This document shows, in pieces, positions 33,168 through 42,799 of a stretch of 64,000 bases of DNA. A program made the position numbers and the translations under genes. Where the stretch lies: contig DS990260.1 of assembly GCA_000155435.1 (NCBI GenBank), positions 962,050 through 1,026,049 on the forward strand. The letters are read 5' to 3'. Below the pieces are notes generated by a model, which was given only the letters and a program-made list of their open reading frames with translations, had not been told where the DNA came from and searched no databases. The stretch comes from Clostridiales bacterium 1_7_47FAA. GTDB lineage: Bacteria > Bacillota > Clostridia > Lachnospirales > Lachnospiraceae. Each line of letters opens with the position of its first letter. Within the stretch, counting starts at the first letter, position 1.

Positions 33168-34730
33168 ATGATTGTCAAATGGATTAAAAAACACAGGGTC
33201 CTGACCGTCCTGCTATTTGTATTCCTTTATCTGGTCATCGGCGCAACCGCGCCCTTTTATCATTATAAACCGGTTTCCGGGATAACGAAAGCCAATACTT
33301 CTGCCTCAGACTTCTATCAGGATGGAACCGGCTGTGACAGGGCCATGATCCTGGAGACGAACCAAAGCGCATGGGATGAAAGGATGCGCCTCATGAGCCT
33401 GGCAAAGGAACGGATCATACTGTCCACCTTTGATTTCAGGGACGGCGAAAGTCCCAGGGACATCATGGCAGTCATGCTCCATAAGGCAGACCAGGGGGTG
33501 AAGGTCCAGATTCTGGTGGATGGGTTCTCCGGGCTGGTGCGCATGGAACGGAACAGCTATTTTTACGCACTTTCCAGTCATCCCAATATAGAGATTAAGA
33601 TTTATAATAAATTGAACCTGCTTCTGCCCTGGAAGACCCAGGGCAGGATGCACGACAAATACGTGATTGCCGATGACTACGGCTATATCCTTGGGGGCCG
33701 CAATACCTTTGACTACTTCATCGGCTCCTATCCCACCAATTCCCGCAGCCATGACCGTGAGGTCCTGGTCTATAACACGGCCCACGGCACGGCCGGGACC
33801 AGCCAAAGTTCCCTGAACCAGGTGGAGGCTTACTTTAACCAGGTGTGGGATCTGGATGTATGCTCACTGTTCCATGATGATGAAACGCTGGCTGAAAAGG
33901 ATTCTGTTCAAAAGGCAGCCGGGGTTTTAAGGGACAGGTATGATATGCTGGCAAAGGAAAATCCGGAACTGTTTGGCTGGGAAATGAAAAAATCCGCATC
34001 CTGTGGCACACCGGGTCAGCCCTCCTGCCCCGCCCTGCCCATTGATCCGGACATCAATGATGATGACCAGGAGATACTGGCCTCCATCAAGCCAGCTCCC
34101 CTTGCCTATTATGAGGAACACACGGTTCCCGCCGGGAAGATTACCCTTGTGTCCAATCCCACGGACATTTACGCAAAGGAACCAGTGGTTTTCTACACCA
34201 TGACGGAATTGATGAAAAGCGCCAGGGAACAGGTTGTGATCCACACCCCCTATGCCGTATTCAACCGGCACATGTACGACGCCCTGACAGAGGTAACGGC
34301 CCATGTCCCGGTAACCATGATGATTAACTCAGTTGAAAACGGAGACAACTTCTTTGCCTCCAGCGATTATCCAAGACATAAAAAGTCATTCATCCAAACC
34401 GGTATGGAAATCCTGGAATATGACGGCGGCCTTTCCTACCACGGCAAATCCCTTCTCATTGACCATGAACTGTGCGCCGTGGGATCCTATAATTTTGACC
34501 TGCGCAGCACCTATATGGACACGGAACTGATGCTGGTCATCCAAAGTCCCGAGCTTACATCCCAGCTGGAGGAATACATGGATTCCTATCAGGCCGACTG
34601 CAGGAGGCTCCTGCAGGACGGCACCTATGACATACCGGAACACATCACGGTTGCTTATGTCCCGTTTTATAAAAGGGCGGCGTGGAAGGTGGTCGGGTTC
34701 GTGATGCAGCCCTTCCGTTTTTTGATATGA
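33168..34730 (+). CDS. Phospholipase D-superfamily protein (cardiolipin-synthase-like)
   Basis: Membrane-anchored PLD-family protein, 520 residues, with one N-terminal membrane helix (LTVLLFVFLYLVIGATAPF). Both catalytic HKD motifs are intact: MHDKYVIADDYGYILGGRN in the first half, and YHGKSLLIDHELCAVGSYNF in the second, each with His, Lys and Asp spaced correctly. It may transfer phosphatidyl groups (cardiolipin synthesis) or hydrolyse phospholipids. The long middle insertion with CGTPGQPSCPALP is not standard for Cls. GGAG precedes the ATG. It diverges from the amidohydrolase gene. Confidence 0.87.
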   Translation: MIVKWIKKHRVLTVLLFVFLYLVIGATAPFYHYKPVSGITKANTSASDFYQDGTGCDRAMILETNQSAWDERMRLMSLAKERIILSTFDFRDGESPRDIMAVMLHKADQGVKVQILVDGFSGLVRMERNSYFYALSSHPNIEIKIYNKLNLLLPWKTQGRMHDKYVIADDYGYILGGRNTFDYFIGSYPTNSRSHDREVLVYNTAHGTAGTSQSSLNQVEAYFNQVWDLDVCSLFHDDETLAEKDSVQKAAGVLRDRYDMLAKENPELFGWEMKKSASCGTPGQPSCPALPIDPDINDDDQEILASIKPAPLAYYEEHTVPAGKITLVSNPTDIYAKEPVVFYTMTELMKSAREQVVIHTPYAVFNRHMYDALTEVTAHVPVTMMINSVENGDNFFASSDYPRHKKSFIQTGMEILEYDGGLSYHGKSLLIDHELCAVGSYNFDLRSTYMDTELMLVIQSPELTSQLEEYMDSYQADCRRLLQDGTYDIPEHITVAYVPFYKRAAWKVVGFVMQPFRFLI

Positions 34731-34757
34731 ATGGAACATGGATGCACAACACCGGGC

Positions 34758-35261
34758 TTATTTCAGCTTCCCATAAACGCAAAGATCATAAACCCGTCCT
34801 TCTTTTACAACTGCATTCTTCAGTATTCCCTCCAGCAAAAACCCATTCTTCTCCAGAACCCGGCGTGATCCGCTGTTGGGTTCATAGACCAGCCCGGTAA
34901 TACGGATGATATCCAATGAGGAAAATGCGATATCACATATCTGTCCCACTGCTTCGGTCATGATTCCCTGTGACCATTTTTCCGTAATGAGCAGATATCC
35001 GATTTCCGCATCCTTCCTATAAACATCTGATTTCTGTTCAACGGAAATATTCCCCACAATCATCCCATCCACTGAGACAGAGCGGAAAATGCCGTCTTTC
35101 CCATCGTGTCCCTCCACCATCTTAAGCCACCAGTCTGCATCCGCCTCCGTATAGGGAAACGGAAGGCGGCCGGACAGATAGCTCCGGTCAGCCGCATTAC
35201 ATATTGCCATAAGGCTTTCCTTGTCATTGACAGTCCATTTTCTTAATTCAATCTTCCCCAT
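34758..35261 (-). CDS. GNAT acetyltransferase (RimJ/RimL type)
   Basis: A 167-residue N-acetyltransferase. The acetyl-CoA loop is around AEIGYLLITEKWSQGIMTEA, and the typical C-terminal signature is ITGLVYEPNSGSRRVLEKNG. It starts one base after the MATE gene stop, with GGAGGGTG inside the end of that gene, so pepF-MATE-GNAT form one transcript. The substrate is unknown; acetylation of an amine drug exported by MATE is possible but unproven. Confidence 0.85.
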   Translation of the reverse strand: MGKIELRKWTVNDKESLMAICNAADRSYLSGRLPFPYTEADADWWLKMVEGHDGKDGIFRSVSVDGMIVGNISVEQKSDVYRKDAEIGYLLITEKWSQGIMTEAVGQICDIAFSSLDIIRITGLVYEPNSGSRRVLEKNGFLLEGILKNAVVKEGRVYDLCVYGKLK

Positions 35262-35262
35262 C

Positions 35263-36654
35263 CTATATCACCCTCCTATCCTTCCACTTCCCTGTCATAT
35301 ACCGGCTAAAGGAAATCACATAGTTGGCAATCCAGCCCATGGGCACCGCGTACCATACAGCCGCAACGCCCCACACAGGAGCAAAATGGAAGGCTGCGTA
35401 GACACGTATCCCTAAGTTGACCAGGTTGGCAATGGTGAATACCAGCACATCGCCGGAACCGCGCAGCACGCCGTCCGTCACTGCCTTCAGCCCAATGAAC
35501 AGGAAAAAGTATGCGATGAAGGACAGATATCCCGTGCCTGCGGCATATGCCTCCGGGCTCATGTCCCCGCCCAGGAAGGAGGCAATCACCGGGCCGTTGA
35601 ACAGGGATACCACCACCGCGATAACGACGGCAAACCCCAATATGATCCGGTAGCTTGCACGGTAGCCTTTCCTTACACGCTCCAGCTTTCCCGCGCCAAT
35701 GTTCTGTGCCGTGAAGGTTGACACGGCATTGCCCGTGGCAATCATGGGCACCACGCAGATGGATTCAATCCGGCTTCCGGCGGAGTATCCGGCCAGGGCG
35801 GCGGAGCCGAATCCATTGACAACCGACTGTACCAGCAGCATTCCGATGGAGACAATGGACTGCTGCAGGATGGACGGCACCGCAATCCTGGTGCCTGAAC
35901 CCAGCATGGCCCTGTCATAGAACCGGAAAACATCCTCCCGTGAACGTTCATAGCCCTTCAGCTTCTTTAACAGCAGGCTGAAGGAAATCAGCGCGGAGAT
36001 TCCCTGGGCCATGACCGTGGCAATGGCAACGCCGTCCACGCCCATGCCCAGCCATGTGACGGAGATGATATCCAGGACCACGTTCAGGATGGAGGAAAAT
36101 ATCAAAAGATACAGGGGCGTCCTGGAATCCCCCAGGGCATTGAATATGGCTGCCAGCACATTATACATGAACAGGAACGGCAGTCCCAGGAAATAAATCC
36201 CCAGGTACAGCCTGGCCTGTCCCATTATGTTTTCCGGCGTATTGAGGGCTGTCAGGATTGTCCCGTTCATGGCAAATCCCACGCCCAACAACACCAGGCT
36301 TACGGCCAGGAAGGTGATAAGGGCAGTAGAAATGGATGTCTTCATCTTTCCATGCTGCCTGGCGCCCAGATACTGGGATGTCAGCACCGAGGCCCCGTTT
36401 CCGCCTCCAATGGCAATCATGATGAACACATTGGTCAGGGCATAGGATGCACCCACTGCCGCCAGTGCATCCTCACCCACGAAGTTGCCCACAATCATGG
36501 AATCCGCCATATTGTAAAACTGCTGGAACAGGTTGCCCAGGATCATGGGAAATGCAAACATCAGCAGGCTCTTCCCCGGACTCCCTTCCGTCAGGTCAAC
36601 CTGTTTCTTTAACTGACGCCCTGAGGCGTTTTCACTTGCCGTATCCTGACTCAT
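35263..36654 (-). CDS. MATE-family efflux transporter
   Basis: Multidrug/toxin exporter driven by sodium or protons, 463 residues with 12 membrane segments. Family segments include KSLLMFAFPMILGNLFQQFYN near the N-terminus, MIAIGGGNGASVLTSQYLGA, and the second-half repeat LQQSIVSIGMLLVQ with TGNAVSTFTAQNIGAGK. Its start overlaps the pepF stop as ATGA. It is co-transcribed with an upstream oligopeptidase and a downstream acetyltransferase. Confidence 0.93.
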   Translation of the reverse strand: MSQDTASENASGRQLKKQVDLTEGSPGKSLLMFAFPMILGNLFQQFYNMADSMIVGNFVGEDALAAVGASYALTNVFIMIAIGGGNGASVLTSQYLGARQHGKMKTSISTALITFLAVSLVLLGVGFAMNGTILTALNTPENIMGQARLYLGIYFLGLPFLFMYNVLAAIFNALGDSRTPLYLLIFSSILNVVLDIISVTWLGMGVDGVAIATVMAQGISALISFSLLLKKLKGYERSREDVFRFYDRAMLGSGTRIAVPSILQQSIVSIGMLLVQSVVNGFGSAALAGYSAGSRIESICVVPMIATGNAVSTFTAQNIGAGKLERVRKGYRASYRIILGFAVVIAVVVSLFNGPVIASFLGGDMSPEAYAAGTGYLSFIAYFFLFIGLKAVTDGVLRGSGDVLVFTIANLVNLGIRVYAAFHFAPVWGVAAVWYAVPMGWIANYVISFSRYMTGKWKDRRVI

Positions 36655-38435
36655 CTCAATCCCTCAAATTCATCCAGAAGTTCCCCAAAGAATGCCAGCG
36701 CCTCATCCACCGGCCTGGTGGTGGACATATCCACGCCGCACAGCTTTAACAGTTCGATGGGCGTCATGGAACAGCCGCCGCTTAAGAATTTCTTATAGCC
36801 CTCCAGCGCGCCCTCTTCCCCCTTCATGATCCGGCTGCTGATTGCCACTGCCGCGGAAAACCCGGTGGCATACTGGTACACATAAAATGGGGTATAGAAG
36901 TGGGGTATCCTCTCCCATTCATAGTCAATCTGGGCATCCACATTCATTTCCGGCCCAAAGTAGTCCACATTCAGCTGGCGGTACATCCGGCAGAGGCTCT
37001 GCGCTGTCAGGCTTTCCCCTGCAGCCCCTTTCTTATGGGCCATGTCCTCGAACTCAGCAAACATGGTCTGGCGGAACAGGGTCCCCCTAAAGCTTTCCAG
37101 GAAATGATTCAGCAGATATGCCTTTTCCTCCCTGCTCCCCGCCTTCTTAAGCAGATGGCGGATTAAAAGCGCCTCATTGCAGGTGGAAGCCACTTCCGCC
37201 ACAAATATCTTATATCCGGCATAGGTAAAGGGCTGGTTCTTATCGGAATACCAGCTGTGGATGGAGTGTCCCATCTCATGGGCCAGCGTAAACACGTCGT
37301 TGAGCGTGCCGTGGAAGTTAAGGAGCACGTAAGGGTGGCTGCCATAGGTTCCCCAGGAATACGCCCCGCTCCTTTTTCCTTCATTTTCATACACATCAAT
37401 CCAGCGGCTGTCAAAGCCTTCCTGGAGGATGGACAGGTATTCCTCACCCAGGGGCGCCAGGCCTTCCTTCACAATGGCCTTGGCCTCCTCATAAGTATAG
37501 CGGCGGTCATATTCAGCCACCATGGGCACGTACAGGTCATACATATGAAGCTCATCCACGCCCAGCAGCTTCTTCCGCACCCCGGCATAGCGGTGGAGCT
37601 TTGGAAGGTTATCCCGGACCGCCCGGACAAGGTTGTCATAGACCAGTTCCGGGACCTCATTCCCAGCCAGGTAGTACTGTCTGCTGGATTCATACTTCTT
37701 CGCCCTTGCATAGAACACGGCCTGCTTGATATTGGTGGAAAATGCAGCCGCCAGGGTATTGGAATACTGGGCATATACGCTGTAAAGCCCCTCAAAGGCA
37801 TCCTTCCTGATCCTGCGGTCCTGGTTCTCCATCAGGGAAATATAGTTGCCGTGGGTTATCTGCACAGCCTCCCCGTTCTCCCCTGTAATCACAGGGAACT
37901 TCACATCCGCATTGTTGAACATGGTAAATATCTGGCTGGCTCCCTGGGTGGCATCATAGGACTGGGCCAGCAGCTCCTCCATCTCCCCGGAAAGGGTATG
38001 CTCCCTTTTATTAAGCACCATCTCCAGCGCACGCTTAAAATGGCTGATTCCATTGTCCGCCTTCATGTATGCATCCAGCTTTTCCTCTGGCATGGAAAGG
38101 ATTTCCGGCACAATATAGGAGGAGTACTCAGACGCCTTATAGGACAGGGACTGGGCCCTGGAAAACATATCCTGGTATTTCTGGTCTGCGGTATCCTGGT
38201 CGGAGCGCATCCTGGAATATACATAGAGAAGTTCCGTCTCCCTTGATATCTCATCATCAAACTTCAGGCACGCGTACAGCGTATCCGCGGATTCATCCAG
38301 TCTTCCCTTGTAATCCGCATACTGCTTTACCTTGGAGGACGCCTCCTCAAACAACTGCTCCCACTGGCTGTCGCTGGCAACCATATCCTCCAATTTCCAT
38401 GTGTCCTTGATTTCCACTTCACTGCGCTTCTTCAT
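36651..38435 (-). CDS. pepF: Oligoendopeptidase F
   Basis: Cytoplasmic M3B zinc peptidase that cleaves oligopeptides of about 7-20 residues. It has 594 residues, the family length. The zinc site is LAHEMGHSIHSWYS (HExxH), with the downstream Glu in FVAEVASTCNEALL. The C-terminal substrate region contains HFYTPFYVYQYATGFSAA, also typical. GGGAG lies before the ATG. It is first gene of a three-gene operon with MATE and GNAT, probably a chance or salvage grouping. Confidence 0.94.
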   Translation of the reverse strand: MKKRSEVEIKDTWKLEDMVASDSQWEQLFEEASSKVKQYADYKGRLDESADTLYACLKFDDEISRETELLYVYSRMRSDQDTADQKYQDMFSRAQSLSYKASEYSSYIVPEILSMPEEKLDAYMKADNGISHFKRALEMVLNKREHTLSGEMEELLAQSYDATQGASQIFTMFNNADVKFPVITGENGEAVQITHGNYISLMENQDRRIRKDAFEGLYSVYAQYSNTLAAAFSTNIKQAVFYARAKKYESSRQYYLAGNEVPELVYDNLVRAVRDNLPKLHRYAGVRKKLLGVDELHMYDLYVPMVAEYDRRYTYEEAKAIVKEGLAPLGEEYLSILQEGFDSRWIDVYENEGKRSGAYSWGTYGSHPYVLLNFHGTLNDVFTLAHEMGHSIHSWYSDKNQPFTYAGYKIFVAEVASTCNEALLIRHLLKKAGSREEKAYLLNHFLESFRGTLFRQTMFAEFEDMAHKKGAAGESLTAQSLCRMYRQLNVDYFGPEMNVDAQIDYEWERIPHFYTPFYVYQYATGFSAAVAISSRIMKGEEGALEGYKKFLSGGCSMTPIELLKLCGVDMSTTRPVDEALAFFGELLDEFEGLR

Positions 38436-38522
38436 GCGGCCACGCTCCCTTCTTACCTAATGTGTGTTTAACTGTTTCCCTGGTTATCTTTTACATTACC
38501 TTCCATACGTAATCTTCCATTA

Positions 38523-39239
38523 TTATTTTATAAGATTCGCCGCCAGCGGCACCACAATCACGGTCATCAGACCTGCCACTGCAATGGAAAGGCTGCTCAT
38601 GGCGCCTTCGATTTCTCCCAATTCCAGGGCCTTGGCCGTCCCCACCGCATGGGCGCTGGTTCCAAGGGCCAGCCCCTTTGCCACCGGATGATGTATCCTG
38701 GCCAGCCTTAATATGGATTCCCCGGCCATATTGCCCAGGACCCCGGTGAGCACGATACTCATGACTGTCAGGGTCACGATGCCTCCTGCCTCCTGGCTGA
38801 CCCCCATACCGATTGCAGTGGTAATGGACTTTGGCAGCAGGGTCACATAGTGGGTATGGGTCAGTCCCAGGACCCGGCACAGCAGGAAAACACTGACCGC
38901 GCTGGTGGCCACCCCGGCCGTGATTCCAAGCACAACCGCATCCCCATGCTGTTTCAGCAGATGCAGCTGCTTATATAGCGGGATTGCAAGGCATACGGTG
39001 GCCGGAGTCAGAAGCCAGCTCAGATAGGATGCACCCTTATTATATGTTTCATAATCCATTCCTACTCCAAATATACAGGCAATGATCAGTGCGGCGGATA
39101 CCAGCAGCGGATTCAGGATTGCCAGTCCGGTCCTTTTCTTCAGCCAGCAGGCAAACAGATATGCCCCGATGCTGAGGACCAGGCCAAAATACTGGGACTG
39201 TTCTAATATTAGACGGATACTATCCCTTATGCTGCTCAT
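38523..39239 (-). CDS. lrgB: LrgB/CidB-family membrane protein
   Basis: A 238-residue polytopic membrane protein of the LrgB family. The signature region LLPKSITTAIGMGVSQEAGG is intact, as is GTSAHAVGTAKALELGE. The pair LrgA/LrgB modulates murein hydrolase activity or exports small metabolites such as pyruvate or glycolate, depending on species. ATG at 39239 overlaps the lrgA stop as ATGA. A longer frame in the same phase reaching to 39671 is lrgA read out of frame and is not part of the gene. Confidence 0.92.
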   Translation of the reverse strand: MSSIRDSIRLILEQSQYFGLVLSIGAYLFACWLKKRTGLAILNPLLVSAALIIACIFGVGMDYETYNKGASYLSWLLTPATVCLAIPLYKQLHLLKQHGDAVVLGITAGVATSAVSVFLLCRVLGLTHTHYVTLLPKSITTAIGMGVSQEAGGIVTLTVMSIVLTGVLGNMAGESILRLARIHHPVAKGLALGTSAHAVGTAKALELGEIEGAMSSLSIAVAGLMTVIVVPLAANLIK

Positions 39240-39616
39240 GCTGCATTCCCTCCTTTGGCTTCCTGCTTTGCTTCCTTGCGCCCCATGACCCACTGGGCCA
39301 TCCGTCCGGTCACGATCATGACCAATATGGTGCTGACTGCTATGATTACAAGGAAGGGGAGAAGCACGGCCCTGACCTCGGCTATGGATTCCACAATCCC
39401 CACGGTGGCTGGTATGAACATCATGGTCATGGTGTCCATGAGGAAATTGCCGGTTCCCTCCACGCTTTCCAGTTTCACTGCCCCGCCCATAAGTGCTGCC
39501 AGCATGATAAACAGCCCATACACGCCTGCCGGGACAGGCAGGGGCAGCACCTGGTACAGGATCTCGCCAGCCATGGTAATGCCCAGAACAATTCCAATCT
39601 GTTTTACATATTTCAT
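39236..39616 (-). CDS. lrgA: LrgA/CidA-family holin-like protein
   Basis: A 126-residue protein with four membrane segments, CidA/LrgA family. Key parts are GITMAGEILYQVLPLPVPAG, whose PxPaGvyGl motif is typical, and FIPATVGIVESIAEVRAVLL. The start at 39616 has AAGGAAGG upstream. It is first of the lrgAB operon. No LytSR two-component genes lie in the window, so its control is unknown. Confidence 0.92.
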   Translation of the reverse strand: MKYVKQIGIVLGITMAGEILYQVLPLPVPAGVYGLFIMLAALMGGAVKLESVEGTGNFLMDTMTMMFIPATVGIVESIAEVRAVLLPFLVIIAVSTILVMIVTGRMAQWVMGRKEAKQEAKGGNAA

Positions 39617-39843
39617 CTTTATGCCTTCCTTCTGATGCTTTTGCCGGAGAAATGTCGAATCTGCTCCGCACATGGCTTTTATTCTACCACCCGGTTTTTA
39701 TAGATTCAACCCGTAGATTGAGAAATACACAAGAAATACAATCCTGCACCATTGCATTTTCCCCTCCCATCCCCTACAATAAGAAGATATCAGGCAGCCG
39801 CATCCGCCTTCCGGCCAGACTGGAAAAAGAAAGGAAACACGCC

Positions 39844-40767
39844 ATGAAAATAATCCATACCCCATCATTATCCCAGGAACAGGCCAAAGACATACACGCC
39901 ATCACCGGACTCTGCCGCCAGACAGACGGCACCATCCTGTCCTGCCCGGAGGACGGGGATCATTTCTGGCTTTTATATGGGGACGGCAACCGTATGGATG
40001 CATTTTTCGCAGCCTATCAGATGGATGATTCCTCCTGGGAATGCAGTGCATTTACCCGGCCGGACTGCCGCAATCAGGGGCATTTCCATGCGCTGCTGGA
40101 ACAGGTGTGCAGGGACAGCCAGGAGGTAGGCGAACCTGACCTGTGCTTTGTCACGGACAACCGGTGCCCGGATACCCTTAAGACGCTCAGGCATCTGGAT
40201 GCGGAATTCTTATATGATGAATACATGATGGAGGCAGACCTCTCCCAGGCAAGGGACGGACTGCGGCTGCAGGACCTGGACAGCCTCTGTTCCGTCACCA
40301 CGGAACCCGTAACGGAGGATGGGGAAATGTCCCTGGCCATGTGGATTTCCTCCGGATTGAATTCCTCCCTGGGGGGTTCCTCCGAATCGGATTCCTCCCT
40401 GGGGATTTCCTCCGGATTGGATTCCTCCCTGGGGATTTCCGCAATTCAGGTTTCTTCTGACCGCACTTCCCCTGCTCCGGCCAAACCATGTCCCGCTCCC
40501 CATCCGGACCGTGACAGCCTTCCCGCGGGCGCCTGCCGGATTGCAGTCCATGGAACCGGCGCCTACCTCTATGGGCTGGAAATCCTTCCCCAACATCGCC
40601 AGAAGGGGCTGGGGACATGGTTTTTATATCACATCATGTCCATGCTGGCAGGACAGGGCTGCCAGTGCCTGCGCCTTCAGGTATCAGGAACCAACGCGCC
40701 AGCCCTTGGCCTCTACAGAAAAACAGGGTTCCGCATAACGGAGACCCTGTCCTATTTCTTATATTAG
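39844..40767 (+). CDS. GNAT acetyltransferase with repeat-bearing linker
   Basis: A 307-residue GNAT-fold protein, apparently with two halves. Residues 1-165 form a degenerate GNAT domain (FTRPDCRNQGHFHALLEQVC). Residues about 215-307 are a canonical GNAT with AYLYGLEILPQHRQKGLGTW, giving the acetyl-CoA loop RQKGLGT, and LRLQVSGTNAPALGLYRKTG. Between them lies a Ser/Leu/Gly-rich linker built from three 30-bp repeats. The start at 39844 follows GGAAACACGCC. It diverges from lrgAB. The substrate is unknown. Confidence 0.85.
   Translation: MKIIHTPSLSQEQAKDIHAITGLCRQTDGTILSCPEDGDHFWLLYGDGNRMDAFFAAYQMDDSSWECSAFTRPDCRNQGHFHALLEQVCRDSQEVGEPDLCFVTDNRCPDTLKTLRHLDAEFLYDEYMMEADLSQARDGLRLQDLDSLCSVTTEPVTEDGEMSLAMWISSGLNSSLGGSSESDSSLGISSGLDSSLGISAIQVSSDRTSPAPAKPCPAPHPDRDSLPAGACRIAVHGTGAYLYGLEILPQHRQKGLGTWFLYHIMSMLAGQGCQCLRLQVSGTNAPALGLYRKTGFRITETLSYFLY
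40345..40434 (+). repeat. 30-bp in-frame tandem repeat in the GNAT gene
   Basis: Three 30-bp units, each ending GATTCCTCCCTGGGG or nearly so, encode ISSGLNSSLG, GSSESDSSLG and ISSGLDSSLG. They lie in the linker between the two GNAT halves. Confidence 0.92.
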
Positions 40768-40799
40768 TATTAGCTGCCTTTGGGGGCTGCCGCCCGTTA

Positions 40800-41519
40800 T
40801 CAGTCCCTGCGCACCGTAACGCCCTGGGCCTCAATCCGCTTGCGTATCTCAAGCATCTTCTGGTCTGTCTCGGCAATTACGTTTGCGCACTTTCTGAGTT
40901 CTTCACTGATTTCTCCATTGTCGTCAATAAATGATTTCTTATACTTCAGCTGATGGTCCAAACTGGCCCAGAAATCCATGGCAATGGTGCGGATCTGCAC
41001 CTCCACCCGGATTGGCTTCTTGCTGTCGGAGAAAAACACAGGAATCTCTATGATCATGTGGTAACTCCGGTAGCCGTTGGGCTTCGGGTTCTTAATATAG
41101 TCCTTGACCATGATCACGGTCACGTCATCCTGGCGCACCAGCATGTCGGCCACTTCATAGATATCATCCACAAAGGAGCAGATGATGCGGATTCCCGCAA
41201 CATCATCCAGGTTCTTTTCCATTGAATCCAGCGAAACCTCAAACCCTCTGCGCTGAAGCTTCTCCACAATGCTTACGGGTTTCTTCACCCTGGACTTAAT
41301 CATCTCAATGGGATTGCGCTGGTTCTTCACAGACAATTCATCATTGAGCACTTCCAGCTTTGTCTTCACTTCACGGATTGCGCAGGTATACCTCATCATT
41401 GCCTGCTGAAACTGACGCGCCTGGTTCACCCAGACTTCCGGTACCTGTACCAGATCCGGCACATTGACGATGGACTGATGAAGTTCGCTGTTGGGATTCA
41501 TGTTAATGTTCATATTCAT
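40800..41519 (-). CDS. relQ: Small alarmone synthetase (RelQ/YjbM type)
   Basis: GTP pyrophosphokinase making (p)ppGpp without a hydrolase domain, 239 residues. The synthetase motifs are DDVAGIRIICSFVDDIYEVA, NPKPNGYRSYHMIIEIPV, and EVQIRTIAMDFWASLDHQLK with the catalytic Glu. The C-terminal helix (SEELRKCANVIAETDQKM) matches the tetramerisation helices of RelQ. There is no N-terminal HD domain. It follows mrp on the same strand with a repeat-containing gap of about 135 bases. Confidence 0.9.
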   Translation of the reverse strand: MNMNINMNPNSELHQSIVNVPDLVQVPEVWVNQARQFQQAMMRYTCAIREVKTKLEVLNDELSVKNQRNPIEMIKSRVKKPVSIVEKLQRRGFEVSLDSMEKNLDDVAGIRIICSFVDDIYEVADMLVRQDDVTVIMVKDYIKNPKPNGYRSYHMIIEIPVFFSDSKKPIRVEVQIRTIAMDFWASLDHQLKYKKSFIDDNGEISEELRKCANVIAETDQKMLEIRKRIEAQGVTVRRD

Positions 41520-41575
41520 CGGTTCACCTCATTATCTGTTGCTATTTCATTTCATTCATCCTGCCTGATAGCCTC

Positions 41576-41650
41576 ATGCGCCGCTGCATATGACGCCGCT
41601 GCGCATGAAACCCCTGCGTACGATGCCGCTGCTCATGCTGCCGCATCATA
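41576..41650. repeat. 15-bp degenerate tandem repeat after mrp
   Basis: Five 15-bp units (TGACGCCGCTGCGCA is a good copy) begin five bases after the mrp stop and run toward relQ. On the minus strand they read SGIVR, RGFMR, SGVIC, SGA after stop codons. The minus strand shares AGCGGCATCGT with the aminopeptidase repeat. Confidence 0.75.
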
Positions 41651-41654
41651 GGCA

Positions 41655-42491
41655 TCACATTGCCCCGACTATCTCCACTGCGTGTTCAAACCACGGCATA
41701 TCCAGATACTCAACCTGTCCTGCATCCACCATCTGGGCAATCCTGGGGTCAATGGGAATCTGTGCAAGGACCTGTATGCCGTGCTCCTTTGCCACCTCTT
41801 CCACATGGCCTTCACCGAATACGCTGATGCGCTTTTTGCAGTCAGGACATTCCAGGTAACTCATGTTCTCAACGATTCCCACAATGGGGATATCCATCTT
41901 CTTGGCCATATTCACTGCTTTTGCAACAATCATGCTCACCAGCTCCTGGGGTGAGGTGACGATAATGATGCCATCCACGGGCAGTGACTGGAATACGGTC
42001 AGCGGGACATCGCCTGTCCCGGGAGGCATATCCACAAACATGTAATCAATGTCCTGCCACAGGGTTTCAGACCAGAACTGCTTAACAGCGCCCGCAATCA
42101 CAGGCCCTCTCCAGATGACAGGATCCGTATCCTTATCAAGAAGCAGGTTGGCGGACATGATTTCCACACCTTCCATGGATCTGGCCGGCAGCATCAGCTT
42201 GCCGTCCGGCGAAGTCATGACGCCCTCATTGCCGATGCCGAATGCCATGGGGATGGACGGCCCCGTAATATCGGCGTCCAGGATTGCTGTCTTCTTACCT
42301 TTGCGGTTCATGCTGACAGCCATCATGGAAGTTACCAGGGACTTTCCCACCCCTCCTTTGCCGCTGACCACACCAATTACCTTTTTCACGGAGCTGGCTG
42401 GATTAAGCGCCTCCAGGAATTCACTTTTATCAACGGTACGGCTCTCGCAGTTGGCGCTGCAGGAACCGCAGTCGTGGTTACATTCACTCAT
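41655..42491 (-). CDS. Mrp/NBP35-family Fe-S cluster carrier ATPase
   Basis: Cytosolic P-loop ATPase that carries or delivers 4Fe-4S clusters, 278 residues. The N-terminal cysteine cluster is MSECNHDCGSCSANCE, as in Nbp35-type carriers. The deviant Walker A is SGKGGVGKSLVTS, with DADITGPSIPMAFG and MFVDMPPGTGDVPLT. The cluster-bridging CxxC is YLECPDCKK. The start at 42491 puts the cysteine motif at the N-terminus. This cell needs many Fe-S proteins, including the CO dehydrogenase cluster a few kb away. Confidence 0.92.
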   Translation of the reverse strand: MSECNHDCGSCSANCESRTVDKSEFLEALNPASSVKKVIGVVSGKGGVGKSLVTSMMAVSMNRKGKKTAILDADITGPSIPMAFGIGNEGVMTSPDGKLMLPARSMEGVEIMSANLLLDKDTDPVIWRGPVIAGAVKQFWSETLWQDIDYMFVDMPPGTGDVPLTVFQSLPVDGIIIVTSPQELVSMIVAKAVNMAKKMDIPIVGIVENMSYLECPDCKKRISVFGEGHVEEVAKEHGIQVLAQIPIDPRIAQMVDAGQVEYLDMPWFEHAVEIVGAM

Positions 42492-42799
42492 TTTCGTTCT
42501 CCTTCCAATTCTTGTTGGGCTGTGCCTGCTAAAAAGTTTCAAACACAAACCATATCATGTACATTATAAAACCATTTGAAACTATTGTCCATTCTTTACT
42601 CAATAAAATATACATGAAAGTAAAAAAACCATACCTTTTCCTGTAATTTTTTTACAAAATTGTGAACTTTTAACAATTCCCCCCCGGCTTCATTTACTTT
42701 TTTGTACTTAAATGCTAATATAATAATAGAAATATGTGAAAATTCTGTGAACAGATATATTTTTCATGCCAACAGGCAAAAGGAGCGGAGGTGCGCCAT

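Noticed and set aside
37257-38246. 329-residue plus-strand frame opposite pepF
   Set aside because: Antisense shadow of pepF, which has an intact HEMGH zinc site and family length.
38523-39671. 382-residue frame covering lrgB and beyond
   Set aside because: The N-terminal part is lrgA read out of frame; the true lrgB starts at 39239 with an ATGA overlap.
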